A program made the position numbers and the translations under genes. Below are positions 1 through 9,500 of a stretch of 64,000 nucleotides of DNA, piece after piece. A model generated the notes under the pieces. It was not told where the DNA came from and made no database searches. It was given only the letters and a program-made list of their open reading frames with translations. Positions within the stretch are counted from its first letter, which is position 1; each line of letters starts with the position of its first letter. Origin of the DNA: Archangium gephyra. GTDB taxonomy: Bacteria > Myxococcota > Myxococcia > Myxococcales > Myxococcaceae. The stretch spans positions 4,162,501 through 4,226,500 of the forward strand of contig NZ_CP011509.1 of NCBI RefSeq assembly GCF_001027285.1, given 5' to 3'.

Positions 1-174
1 CGCGGGGAGCGGCTCGGGAGGCTTCGTTTCCGAGGGAGCCGGCATCGTCGCCGCCGCGCTCTTCGTGGCAAGGGAGGTGGCCCGCGCCTGGGTGGGGGTC
101 TCATCACAGGCGGCGAGGCCCAGACAGACGGGCATCAGGAGGAGCCAGGGATTGGGTCGGATCACGAGGGGCAC
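1..174 (-). CDS. N-terminal part of a secreted lipoprotein, cut by the window edge
   Basis: An open frame runs leftwards off the window from a GTG at 174 (a second in-frame GTG lies at 165). The 58 visible residues begin with a short basic/proline stretch, a hydrophobic core (WLLLMPVCLGLAAC) and a lipobox-type LAAC, followed by a Thr/Ala/Pro-rich linker, which is what a lipoprotein signal peptide plus tether looks like. The rest of the protein is outside the window, so no function can be given. No strong ribosome binding site is visible before either GTG. It is divergent from the G8 gene that begins at 429. Confidence 0.6.
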   Translation of the reverse strand, partial: MPLVIRPNPWLLLMPVCLGLAACDETPTQARATSLATKSAAATMPAPSETKPPEPLPA

Positions 175-428
175 GCGGAGTGTGGGGGGAAGTGCCGCGG
201 CGACGGGGTCGCATCGGTTTCTCCCGTTTAACATGAATTCATGGTAAGTGCAATTTTGCCGGAAGTGTGGAATTTGTTGGCTTTTCTCATTTCCTGAGGC
301 GGGGCGGGAGCCGTGAGCTCCGAGGCCACGCAAAGACAGTCTTTTCTCCTCGGGATGGGGTTGTGGCCCGAGTCCGGACCGCGAAGCGCGATTGACGTCT
401 CACCCTCGCGGGCGTCATAAGCCCGCCC
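175..428. promoter_or_regulatory. Divergent intergenic region with an AT-richer patch
   Basis: This 254-bp gap separates the truncated lipoprotein (leftward) from the G8 protein (rightward). Roughly 225-295 is clearly AT-richer than the surroundings and is the likely site of promoters. I could not assign a specific -35/-10 pair or operator. Confidence 0.3.
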
Positions 429-3400
429 ATGAAGAAGTCCCCGCGTAGCTGGATGTTCCTGTTTTCCATGACCGCCGTGTCGCTCGCGGACGGCGCGTCC
501 GCCGCCAGCCTGAGCTCCGCGTCATCCACCGCCTTCACCGTTCCCAACGGGTCGTTCGAGACGCCCGCCCTCCCGGCGTCGCCCGGGTATCAGTACGCCC
601 CCGCGGGAAGTGGTTGGACGCTCGTCAACGGCGCGGGCCTCTCGCGGGACGCCACCGCGTTCACCTCGGCCAACCCGAGCGCTCCGCAAGGCGCCCAGGT
701 GCTCTTCCTCCAGGGCGGCGGCTCCGCTTCGCGCACCCTGAACTTCCCGGCGGGCTACTATCTCTTCAGCTTCTCCGCCGCGCAGCGCGGAAACCCCGTC
801 AACACCCAGCGCGTCGAGCTGCGGATCGACGGTGCTTCCATCCAGGGCTTCACGCCCTCGGGAACCGCGTACCAGCGCTTCAGCTCGGACGCGGTGCTGC
901 TGTCCTCCGGCGCTCACTCCATCGAGCTGCGTGGGCTCAACCCCCAGGGCGGCGACAACACCGCGTTCGTGGATGAGCTCCAGGCCACGCGCGTCCGGGA
1001 CATCGGCCTCAGCGGCTTCGAGTCCCCGGTCCTCCCCACCTCTCCCGGGTATGCCTACGCTCCGGCGGGTGGGCCGTGGAGCTTCAACGGGCTCAGTGGC
1101 CTCAGCCGCAACGCCAGCGGATTCACCGCCTCCAATCCCGCCGCGCCCGAGGGCAGCCAGGTGCTCTTCCTCCAGGGCGCCTCGTCCGCCTCCACCGCTG
1201 TCAGCATTCCGCGCGGTGGCTATTACCGGTTCCGCTTGAAGGCAGCCCTCCGCGCCAACAACCCGGTCCAGCCCCCGGCCAAGAACATCCGCCTCACCCT
1301 CGGCGGCACCCAGGTGGGCGAGTTCCGCCTCGCCAGCACGCAGTACGTCGAGCAGAGCTCGGCGGCGATCTACCTGGACGCGGGCGTCAACACGGTGAGT
1401 CTGGTGGGCGTGGACACGTCGGCCGGAGACCACACCGGGCTGGTGGATGACCTCCGGATGGAGATGCTCCACGACTGGCAGGATCCGTACGTCTGGGGCG
1501 GTGCGGTGCCCGGCGTCAACGACGACGCCACCGTGAGCGCCGGCAGCGCCGTCTGTCTTCAGGGGACCCTCACTCCCAAGAGCATCACCGTGAGCGGCGA
1601 GCTGCTCGGCGTCCAGAACCGGAACGTGGCCGTCGCCACGAAGTACGTGATGGTGATGGGCAGTGGCTCCCGGCTCGAGCTGGGACAGGAGCTCACGCCC
1701 TATCCGGGCTCGGCCACCTTCACCCTCAACGCCACGCCGGCCGATCCCGAGGTCATGGGCATGGGCAGCAAGTTCATCGGCGCCATGGGCTCCGGCACCA
1801 TCCACCTCCACGGCCTGGAGCGCGTGAGCTGGACGCAGCTCGGCGCGAACGTGAACGCCGGGAGCTCCACCGTGGTCCTCAAGGAGGCCGTGGACTGGCA
1901 GCCGGGCGACAAGATCGTGATCGTCTCCAGCCACCGCGACTGGAACGAGGCCGAGCAGCGCACCATCGCGTCCGTCTTCTCGGGGAACACGGCCCTCACT
2001 CTGGACAGCCCGCTCGCCTACTCACACACCGGCGTGGTGAAGAGCTACTCCCATGGCTCGCGTACCTGGACCGCGGACCTGCGCGCCCAGGTGGGTCTGC
2101 TCTCGCACAACATCCTGGTGCAGGGTGATGCCTCGTCCGCGTCCTCCGGCGGCTTCGGCGGACACGTGATGATCATGGACAACTCGGTGGCGTACGTCAG
2201 CGGCGTCGAGCTCTTCAACATGGGCCAGAAGGCGCGCCTCGGGCGCTATCCGTTCCACTGGCACATGCTGGGCAGCGGGGGCTCGGGCCAGTACTTCAAG
2301 AACTCCAGCGTCCACCACTCCTACAACCGGGCCATCACCATCCACGGCACCGAGAGCACGCTGGTCGAGAACAACTTCTTCCATGACCACATCGGCCATG
2401 GCGTGTTCCTGGAGGACGGCAGCGAGCGCTTCAACGTCATCAAGAAGAACGTGACCCTGCTGACCCGGCGCCCCGCGCCCGGCGAGGAGCTCACGCCGTC
2501 CGACAACCAGTTCGACCAGGTGCAGAACCGCAGCCCGGCCAGCTACTGGATCACCAACCCCCAGAACACCTTCGAGGACAACGTCGCGGCGGGCACCGAG
2601 GGGACCGGGTTCTGGTTCGCGCTCCCCTCACGCCCCATGGGCTTGTCCGCGAATGACCCGCGCTTCTCGTCGATGCGCCCCAACACGCTCCCGATGATCT
2701 CCTTCAAGGGCAACAGCGCCCACAGCACCATGAGCGGGTTCGACATCTTCGACGGGCTGGATGCCAACCACTCCATCCTCCCGAACGCGGGCTGGTCGGA
2801 CACCGCCACCCACCTCATCGAGAACGGCACGTGGTACGCGAACGACCTGGCCCTCTACACGGGCATCGGCGCTGGCGGTCCGTCCGACAACCTCCTCTTC
2901 CGCAACAACGTCCTGGTGGAGAACGTGGTCGGTACCATGCTGGCCAGCTACAGCATCGTCGACCAGAGCGTGTTCGTGGCCAACTCCGGCGAGAACCTCC
3001 TCGGCGGGACCCGCTACGCCTACCGCGTGTATGACGGCGCGGGCCAGGTCCGGGACTCGCACTTCATCGGGTGGGATGCCGCCAACGCCAACTTCCTGAT
3101 CAACACGGGCGCCGCCATCAAGCACCCCAACCACCTGTTCACCGGGAACACGATGTCTCCCGCGAGCCCGCCGCGCACCGTGCTGGAGGACTTCGACCTC
3201 CGTCCCGCTCCGGGCACCCACGCCAACCACCCGGGGCATCCGCGCTACTGGTCCATCGTGCTCCGTGACGTCACCGGCGGCATCAGTGGCAAGGCCAACA
3301 CGTCCATCGTGTCCAATCACCCGTTCATGCGGGTGGGCGACGAGTACCGCCCGCCCAACTGGGAGCGCACGTACCGGAGCGATCACCGCTTCGTCCTGTC

Positions 3401-4346
3401 CCGGCTCGCCTACAACGTGCCGTTCGAGCAGACGCCCAACATCACCTGCACGCGCGAGAAGGCGGGCCTTGCCCCCGTCAGCGTCTTCTACATCGAGGAC
3501 ACCGGCTACCACGAGTGGCACCAGCTCCCGTTCCTCGTCAACGAGGGCTTCGAATACACCTATGCCTACGAGTCCCTCCCCACCGTGAAGGCGGTGACGA
3601 TGAACATGGAGGACGCCACCGCGGGCGACAACTACATCGCCCACTTCAAGGACTTCGGGAAGTTGGGGGGCCTCTCGCTCTCCTCGAGCCAGAGCAGCTT
3701 CACCGCCCACTCCTCCCTCGCCAGCCTGCGTGGCTCCACCACCTCGGGCTACTACCTGCAGCCGGGCGGTGACCTCTCCCTCAAGGCGGTCGCCACCGGC
3801 AGGAACCAGTCCTTCACCCTCTCCTGGAGCACGGACTTCGTGGTGCCGCCGCTCGACACGGACGGAGACCAGCTGACGGACTCCGTCGAGATCAACTCGT
3901 CGCGGCAGCCCTTCGACGCCGCCGACCTCGGGGCGGAGTTCGTCACCCCGGGAGGCTTCGAGGGCTGGACGGCGTTCGGCAACATCACGGGCCAGGCGGT
4001 GTCCGGCGGCGTGCTGACGGGCATTTCCTCCAACAACGGTGACGCGCAGATCGTGAACAGCGCCTACCACTTCAACGCCAGCCGCGTGCCGGCGCTCCAG
4101 GTCCGCATGCGGGCCTCCCAGAACACCGGTGTGCAGATCTTCTTCGCCACCAGCTCCCAGCCCGGTTTCTCCGGCACGCGCGTGGCCAACGCGAGCTATA
4201 CCGGGAACGGCGCCTGGCAGACGCTCACCTTCGACATGGCGGGCCAGGCCGATTGGACCGGGACGATCACCGACCTCCGGCTCGATCCGGTGTCGGGGGT
4301 GGGCATCCCATTCGACATCGACTCGATTCGTGGACCGGGGATGTAG
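429..4346 (+). CDS. Secreted G8-domain / right-handed beta-helix protein (CEMIP-like architecture)
   Basis: The 1305-residue product starts with a signal peptide (about residues 1-26, ending ASA). Two tandem copies of a beta-sandwich module follow (about 37-187 and 190-345), each opening with a G-S/G-F-E motif and containing QVLFLQG; they look like carbohydrate-binding domains. A G8 domain spans about 349-535 (starts DWQDPYVWGG) and leads into a parallel beta-helix (about 545-1050) with the signature RYPFHWHM, close to the RYPIHFH of eukaryotic CEMIP/TMEM2/PKHD1L1 proteins. A calcium-loop-like DTDGDQLTD (about 1143) precedes a C-terminal beta-sandwich. In animals the architecture is linked to hyaluronan depolymerisation; hydrolase activity here is inference. 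No clear ribosome binding site precedes the ATG at 429. The two GH88 genes 6-12 kb downstream make a glycosaminoglycan or other polysaccharide target reasonable. Confidence 0.85.
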   Translation: MKKSPRSWMFLFSMTAVSLADGASAASLSSASSTAFTVPNGSFETPALPASPGYQYAPAGSGWTLVNGAGLSRDATAFTSANPSAPQGAQVLFLQGGGSASRTLNFPAGYYLFSFSAAQRGNPVNTQRVELRIDGASIQGFTPSGTAYQRFSSDAVLLSSGAHSIELRGLNPQGGDNTAFVDELQATRVRDIGLSGFESPVLPTSPGYAYAPAGGPWSFNGLSGLSRNASGFTASNPAAPEGSQVLFLQGASSASTAVSIPRGGYYRFRLKAALRANNPVQPPAKNIRLTLGGTQVGEFRLASTQYVEQSSAAIYLDAGVNTVSLVGVDTSAGDHTGLVDDLRMEMLHDWQDPYVWGGAVPGVNDDATVSAGSAVCLQGTLTPKSITVSGELLGVQNRNVAVATKYVMVMGSGSRLELGQELTPYPGSATFTLNATPADPEVMGMGSKFIGAMGSGTIHLHGLERVSWTQLGANVNAGSSTVVLKEAVDWQPGDKIVIVSSHRDWNEAEQRTIASVFSGNTALTLDSPLAYSHTGVVKSYSHGSRTWTADLRAQVGLLSHNILVQGDASSASSGGFGGHVMIMDNSVAYVSGVELFNMGQKARLGRYPFHWHMLGSGGSGQYFKNSSVHHSYNRAITIHGTESTLVENNFFHDHIGHGVFLEDGSERFNVIKKNVTLLTRRPAPGEELTPSDNQFDQVQNRSPASYWITNPQNTFEDNVAAGTEGTGFWFALPSRPMGLSANDPRFSSMRPNTLPMISFKGNSAHSTMSGFDIFDGLDANHSILPNAGWSDTATHLIENGTWYANDLALYTGIGAGGPSDNLLFRNNVLVENVVGTMLASYSIVDQSVFVANSGENLLGGTRYAYRVYDGAGQVRDSHFIGWDAANANFLINTGAAIKHPNHLFTGNTMSPASPPRTVLEDFDLRPAPGTHANHPGHPRYWSIVLRDVTGGISGKANTSIVSNHPFMRVGDEYRPPNWERTYRSDHRFVLSRLAYNVPFEQTPNITCTREKAGLAPVSVFYIEDTGYHEWHQLPFLVNEGFEYTYAYESLPTVKAVTMNMEDATAGDNYIAHFKDFGKLGGLSLSSSQSSFTAHSSLASLRGSTTSGYYLQPGGDLSLKAVATGRNQSFTLSWSTDFVVPPLDTDGDQLTDSVEINSSRQPFDAADLGAEFVTPGGFEGWTAFGNITGQAVSGGVLTGISSNNGDAQIVNSAYHFNASRVPALQVRMRASQNTGVQIFFATSSQPGFSGTRVANASYTGNGAWQTLTFDMAGQADWTGTITDLRLDPVSGVGIPFDIDSIRGPGM

Positions 4347-4501
4347 CGCCTCCCGCGGCTTCTCCGCCCGGGCGTGTGCGGAACAGTCCACGCTTGGGCG
4401 GTAGCAGGCCAGTCGTGCTCCCTTCGCGCCTCGACCAGTGCTAAGGATCGATCCTTCTGGCGATCCGGGCCCCCCATCCGGCGAGAGCGAAGGAGTCGAA
4501 C

Positions 4502-5143
4502 ATGCGGAGCGTGGCGGGTGTAGCGGTACTGGTGTGTGTGTTGGCGGCTGGTGGCGCCGGAGCCGAGGACTGGGAGCAGGTGGCGGATGGAGACATCGCC
4601 ATCAAGGCCCGGCCCTACACGGCCGTGACGGGAGGGCGGGAGGTGTGGGCCGAGGGAGTGCTGCCGGTGAGCCTCCAGGACGTGCAGACGGCCCTGATGG
4701 ACCACGACAACTTCCGTTACTTCATGCCGTACGTGACGGAGTCGCGGCTGCTGTCGCGGGGAGTGGACGGCACCCGCCTGACGTATACGCGGCTGGATTT
4801 CCCCCTCATCTCGGATCGCGATTACGTGCTGCGGGTGTTGGACGAGCCGGTGCTGGGCACGGACGGCACGCAGGTGGCGTTCCACCAGAAGTGGACGCCG
4901 GACAACAGCGCGCTGCCGGAGCGCGCGGGCGTGGTGCGGCTGCGTCACAACCAGGGCAGCTGGTACTTCACCCCCCGCGCGGAGGGTGGGGTGCGCTTCG
5001 TCTACCGCTTCATCGTGGAGCCGGGTGGCTCCATTCCAGGTTTCCTGGCCGGTGTGGGCCAGAAGGACGCCGTGATGGCCACGGTGCGCGGGGTGGAGAA
5101 GCGCGCGCTCAAGCTGGCCGCGGACCGGGCGCAGGCGAAGTAG
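4502..5143 (+). CDS. Secreted START-domain (SRPBCC fold) lipid-binding protein
   Basis: The 213-residue protein has a signal peptide (about 1-21, AGGAGA/ED) and one START-type domain (about 25-205), recognisable from EDWEQVADGDIAIKARPY, the DHDNFRYFMPYV segment and the S-D-R-DYVLRV strand. START domains form a hydrophobic cavity for lipids or hydrophobic ligands; the ligand is unknown. The protein is presumably periplasmic or exported. An AAGGAG site lies about 9 bp before the ATG. It is followed 38 bp later by the lipoprotein gene at 5182 on the same strand, so the two may be co-transcribed. Confidence 0.8.
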   Translation: MRSVAGVAVLVCVLAAGGAGAEDWEQVADGDIAIKARPYTAVTGGREVWAEGVLPVSLQDVQTALMDHDNFRYFMPYVTESRLLSRGVDGTRLTYTRLDFPLISDRDYVLRVLDEPVLGTDGTQVAFHQKWTPDNSALPERAGVVRLRHNQGSWYFTPRAEGGVRFVYRFIVEPGGSIPGFLAGVGQKDAVMATVRGVEKRALKLAADRAQAK

Positions 5144-5181
5144 GCCCGCGCCGCTCACCGTGACAACGAGAGGAGCGGGAC

Positions 5182-6246
5182 ATGCGGAGAGAAAAAAGGC
5201 CGGTGAGTGGGGGGATTCGAGCCCTCCTGCTCCCGCTGGTGTTGGCCGGGTGTGCGTCGAAGCCGGCCCAGCAGGTTCCGCTGGCGGACGTGCCCCCGCC
5301 TTTACAGGGGACAGCGCCGGAGCAGGCCGTCACCCTCCTGCCGCTCGGCGGTCCTCTTCAGAGTGAGAACGCCGAGCTCTCCGGCCTCGCCTGGTACGGG
5401 GAGCACCTCGTCATGCTGCCGCAGTATCCCAGCTGGCGGAGCGACAGCGACCCCTGCCTCTACACCGTCTCGAAGGCAGACGTCCTCGCGCGGCTCGACC
5501 ACACGGCCTCGGGGCCTCTCGAGCCCCGCTGCATTCCGTTCGACAGCGGTGGCCTCGAGAAGCACCTCCCTGGCTTCGAAGGCTATGAGGCCATCGGGTT
5601 CGTTGGGGACCAGGCGTATCTGACCGTGGAGACCCGCCAGGGCACGGGGAAGGGCTTCCTGGTGACCGGCCGCATCGCGCCGGATCTGAGCGTGCTGAAG
5701 CTCGAGGCTTCACCGCGGGCCTCGCTTCCGCTGCCCGCCCAGGTGTCGAACGCGGGCTTCGAGACCCTGGTGGTGGGCGGGGAGCGCCTGCTGGCCCTGT
5801 ACGAGGCCAACGGCGTCCGCGTGAACCCGGCCCCCGCCGCCGAGAGCTTCGATCGATCGCTCACCCCAACCGGGAAGCTCTCGCTCCCGGCGATCGAATA
5901 CCGCGTCACGGATGCCACCTCGCTGGACTCCGCGGGCCGGTTCTGGGTGATGAACTACAGCTTTCCAGGGACCTCTCGCGCCTACGATCCGGCGCCGGAT
6001 CCCCTCATGGCCCGGTACGGCACCGGGCCGACCCATGCCCGGAAGCCTCAGGTGGAACGGCTCATCGAGCTCCAGGTGCAGCCCACGGGCATCGTGCTCA
6101 CGGAGCGGCCCCCGCTCCAGTTGCAACTCTCCAATGAGGCGCCACGCAACTGGGAGGGGGTGGTGCGGTTGGAGGGGCGGGGCTTTCTGCTCGTGACCGA
6201 CAAGTTTCCCGGGACCCTGCTCGGCTTCGTCCCGAGCCCTCCCTGA
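5182..6246 (+). CDS. Lipoprotein with esterase-like (phytase-like) propeller domain
   Basis: A basic start and hydrophobic core end in the lipobox LAGC, with Cys24 as the lipidated residue. The mature part (about 55-350) carries motifs of the esterase-like/phytase-like beta-propeller families: LSGLAWYG near the start, FEGYEAIGF, VSNAGFETLVV, and a closing NWEGVVRLEGRGFLLVTD with a Lys-Phe-Pro-Gly loop. This suggests a periplasm- or outer-membrane-anchored propeller; substrate unknown. A GAGGAG site precedes the ATG. Weak inverted repeats but no convincing terminator follow it, in the 274-bp gap before the TIR gene. Confidence 0.6.
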   Translation: MRREKRPVSGGIRALLLPLVLAGCASKPAQQVPLADVPPPLQGTAPEQAVTLLPLGGPLQSENAELSGLAWYGEHLVMLPQYPSWRSDSDPCLYTVSKADVLARLDHTASGPLEPRCIPFDSGGLEKHLPGFEGYEAIGFVGDQAYLTVETRQGTGKGFLVTGRIAPDLSVLKLEASPRASLPLPAQVSNAGFETLVVGGERLLALYEANGVRVNPAPAAESFDRSLTPTGKLSLPAIEYRVTDATSLDSAGRFWVMNYSFPGTSRAYDPAPDPLMARYGTGPTHARKPQVERLIELQVQPTGIVLTERPPLQLQLSNEAPRNWEGVVRLEGRGFLLVTDKFPGTLLGFVPSPP

Positions 6247-6520
6247 GTGAGCTTGCTCCCGCGCCGCTCCAGGCAAAGGGAGCGGGCGAGCCGCGTGGAG
6301 CCGGGTGACAATGTCTGGAGGCCCACTCCATCTTGGATGTGAGGCCATTCCGTATGTCCAGAAACCGAGGAATCGCGAGCACCCTCGCACTCGGCCGGGC
6401 ATCCGCTGACAGCCCGCGTCGCTGAGGAGGCGACCCAATCCGGCTCAACCGCCAGAACACTTGCTCAGGGGGAGTGTCATGGGCTCTTTGGAATCCGAGG
6501 CATTGGGTACGAGGGGGACC

Positions 6521-9500
6521 ATGTTCGATGTATTCCTTTCTCATAACAGCCTGGACAAGCCTGCCGTCGAGCTTCTCGCCCAACGGTTGAAATCAGAGGG
6601 GAAGCTCAATCCCTTCCTGGATCAGTGGAGCCTCGTTCCAGGAAGCACCTGGCTGTCCGACCTGGAAGGGGCCCTGGCCGAGAGCCAATCGGTCGCCGTC
6701 TTCATCGGGCCCCATGGTCTCAGCCCCTGGCACGCCGAGGAGCTGCGGGTGGCCCTCACCACCGCCGTGCGCACCCGGGATGAATACCGTGTCATTCCCG
6801 TCCTGCTTCCTGGCGCCCGGTCCGAGGAGGTGAAGGGATTCCTGGCCCAGCGGACCTGGGTCGATTTCCGCAAGGGTTTGGATGATGTCGTGGCGCTCAA
6901 GCGCCTCGTGGCTGGCATCAAGGGGCAGGCCCCCGAGTCCGACACCTATCAACTCCCGGACGAGCCGGCGCCCTACCGGGGGCTGCTCCCCTTCGGCAAG
7001 GAGCAGTCGCGGTTCTTCTTCGGCCGCGAGGGAGAGATCCAGGAGGTGCTCGACAAGCTGGCCGGGTTCACCTCCGTGGCCGTGGTGGGGGCCTCGGGGG
7101 TGGGCAAGTCCTCGTTGGTGTTGGGCGGTGTCGTGCCGCGCTTGGAGAATCCCCACTCGGGGTTCGGTCCCAACCTCCGTGTCCGGGCGATGACGCCGGG
7201 GAACCGGCCCTTGAGGGCCCTGGCGGATCAGATCGCCACGCTGGTTCCACCCGAGTCCCGGCTGGCCACCGTCGAGGCGCTCGTTCCGCGTCTGGCTTCC
7301 AATCCCGAGGAGTTCCGGACGGCGGTGACCACGCTCACCGCCGATCGGCCAGGGCCCTTCGTGCTCGTGGTGGATCAGCTCGAGGAGCTCATCACCTACG
7401 GCAGCCCGGAGGGCCTGTCACCGGAGGCCCTGGCCTTCCTGCGCACCATGCGGGACGTGACCGAGCGGGGCCAGGGCTCCTTCTACATCCTGGCGACCCT
7501 GCGAGCGGACTTCTTCGCGCGCTTCCTGGAGGTGCCCACGCTTCGGGAGCTCCTCAGGGATCGTCAGGTGCTCCTGGGAGGCATGGGCGACGACGCCCTG
7601 CGGTACGCCATCGTCCGTCCGGCCCAGGAGGTCGGGGCCTTCCTGGAGCGGGGGTTGGTGAGCACCATCCTCAAGGACGTCTCGCGCGAGCCGGGGGCAC
7701 TGCCTCTGCTGGAGCATGCCCTCTATGAGCTGTGGCGGGCACGCAATGGGGCCTGGCTGACGCTCGCCGCGTACGAGGAGAGCGGGGGCGTGTCTGGAGC
7801 ACTGCGGCGGCGCGCGCAGTCCACCTATGAGGCGTTGAGCCCCGAGGAGCAGGAGATCGCCCGTCTCCTGTTCCTGCGGTTGACCGCCTTGGGAGAGGGC
7901 ACCCAGGACACGCGGCGGCGCATCGCGCGCAGCGAGCTCGTCTTCCCCGGGACGACTCCCGAGCAGGTGGAGCACGTGCTCCAGGTGCTCTCGGCGCCCG
8001 CGGCGCGGTTGCTCGTGACGGGCGAGGACTTCGTGGAGGTCGCTCACGAGGTGCTCATCCAGGAGTGGGGCACGCTGCGGGCCTGGGTGAATACGAACCG
8101 GCGGCAGCTCTACATCCAACGCCGGCTGACGGAGGCGGCCAACGGGTGGGTGGAGCACCAGAGGGATTCCAGCTACCTGTACACCGGTTCCCGGCTGATG
8201 GAGGCCGAGGAGTGCTTCACCCAGGAGCTCGGGGCACCGCGGCCCGGGCGGCTGAACCAGCGGGAGCTGGACTTCATGGCCGCGAGCCTGGCGCGCCGGG
8301 ACGAGCTGCGCCTCGAGGAGCAGCGGCGTCAACAGGAGGAGCTGGCGCACGCGCAGCAACTGGCGACGGCCGAGGCGGCACGAGCGCGCGCGGCCCGGCG
8401 GGCGGCGCGCCGTCTGCGGGTGCTGGCGGTGGTGCTCATCCTGGCCGCGGCGGGTGTCTTCGGGCTGTGGGTGGTGGCCAGCCGCGAACGGAAGGAGGCC
8501 TTCTCTCGCGAGCTGACGGCCCACGCGCTGCTGAACATCGAGAAGGATCCCCAGCTCAGCCTCCTCCTCACCCAGGAGGCGGGCCGCATCGCCGTGACGG
8601 ACCAGGTCTCCGAGGCGTTGTACGCCTGGCATCGCGCACCGGGCTGGATGATCCTTCGTGAGACAGGGAGCGCGGTGAACGAGGTGGGCTTCAGCCCGGA
8701 TGGCACGCGGGCCGTCACCGCCAACGAGGATGGGACGGCACTGCTGTGGGAGCTGCGCACCGGCAACTCCCGCGTCCTCGCCGGGAACGAGGGAGCCATC
8801 TGGTCCGCCCGGTTCAGCCCGGACGGCCACAGGGTGGTCACCGCCAGTGCGGAGGGGATGATCCGCCTCTGGGACGTGGCTTCCGGCAAGTCCATTGCCC
8901 TGCTGCCCGGAAACGGGGAGGCGATGCTGTCCGCCGAGTTCAGCCCGGATGGACTCCAGGTCGCCACCGCTGGCAACGAGGGAACGGTGCTCCTGTGGGA
9001 CGTGGCCTCCGGGCGGTCCCGGGTCCTCTCCAGGCACGAGGGCTCGGTGCTGGCCGTCCGATTCAGTCCGGATGGCAGACGGCTGGTCACCGCCGGCTTC
9101 CAGGGAACGGTGCACCTGTGGGACGTGTCCTCCGGACGGCTCCGGATCCTCTCCGGGCACGAGGGCGCGGTCAGGTCCGCCGAGTTCAGCAAGGATGGCA
9201 CGCGGCTGGTCACCGCCGGCCTCGATGGGACGGTGCGCCTGTGGAACACGGACACGGGTACGCAGGCCGCTCTGTTTTCAGGGCATGAAGGGGCGGTGTG
9301 GTCCGTCCGTTTCAGCCCGGAGAGCACGAGGCTCGTCAGCGCGAGCGAGGACGGGACGGCCCGTGTCTGGGATGTGACGGGTGGCAAACCTCCCCTCGTC
9401 CTCCTCGGACACGCGGGAGTGGTCTGGTCCGCCCGCTTCAGCCCGGATGGCAGCCGGGTGGTCACCGTCAGCGATGATGAGACGGTTCGCCTGTGGGACG

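Noticed and set aside
522-1934. 470-residue open frame opposite the G8 gene
   Set aside because: Antisense shadow of a high-GC gene; composition lacks domains and the opposite strand has a recognisable protein.
2628-4391. 587-residue open frame opposite the G8 gene
   Set aside because: Antisense shadow with no domain and Arg/His/Val-rich low-information sequence.
6461-6520. 20-residue N-terminal extension of the TIR protein
   Set aside because: The TIR domain begins exactly at the ATG at 6521, which has a better-placed GAGGGGG site; the extension has no conserved content. The ATG at 6479 remains possible.
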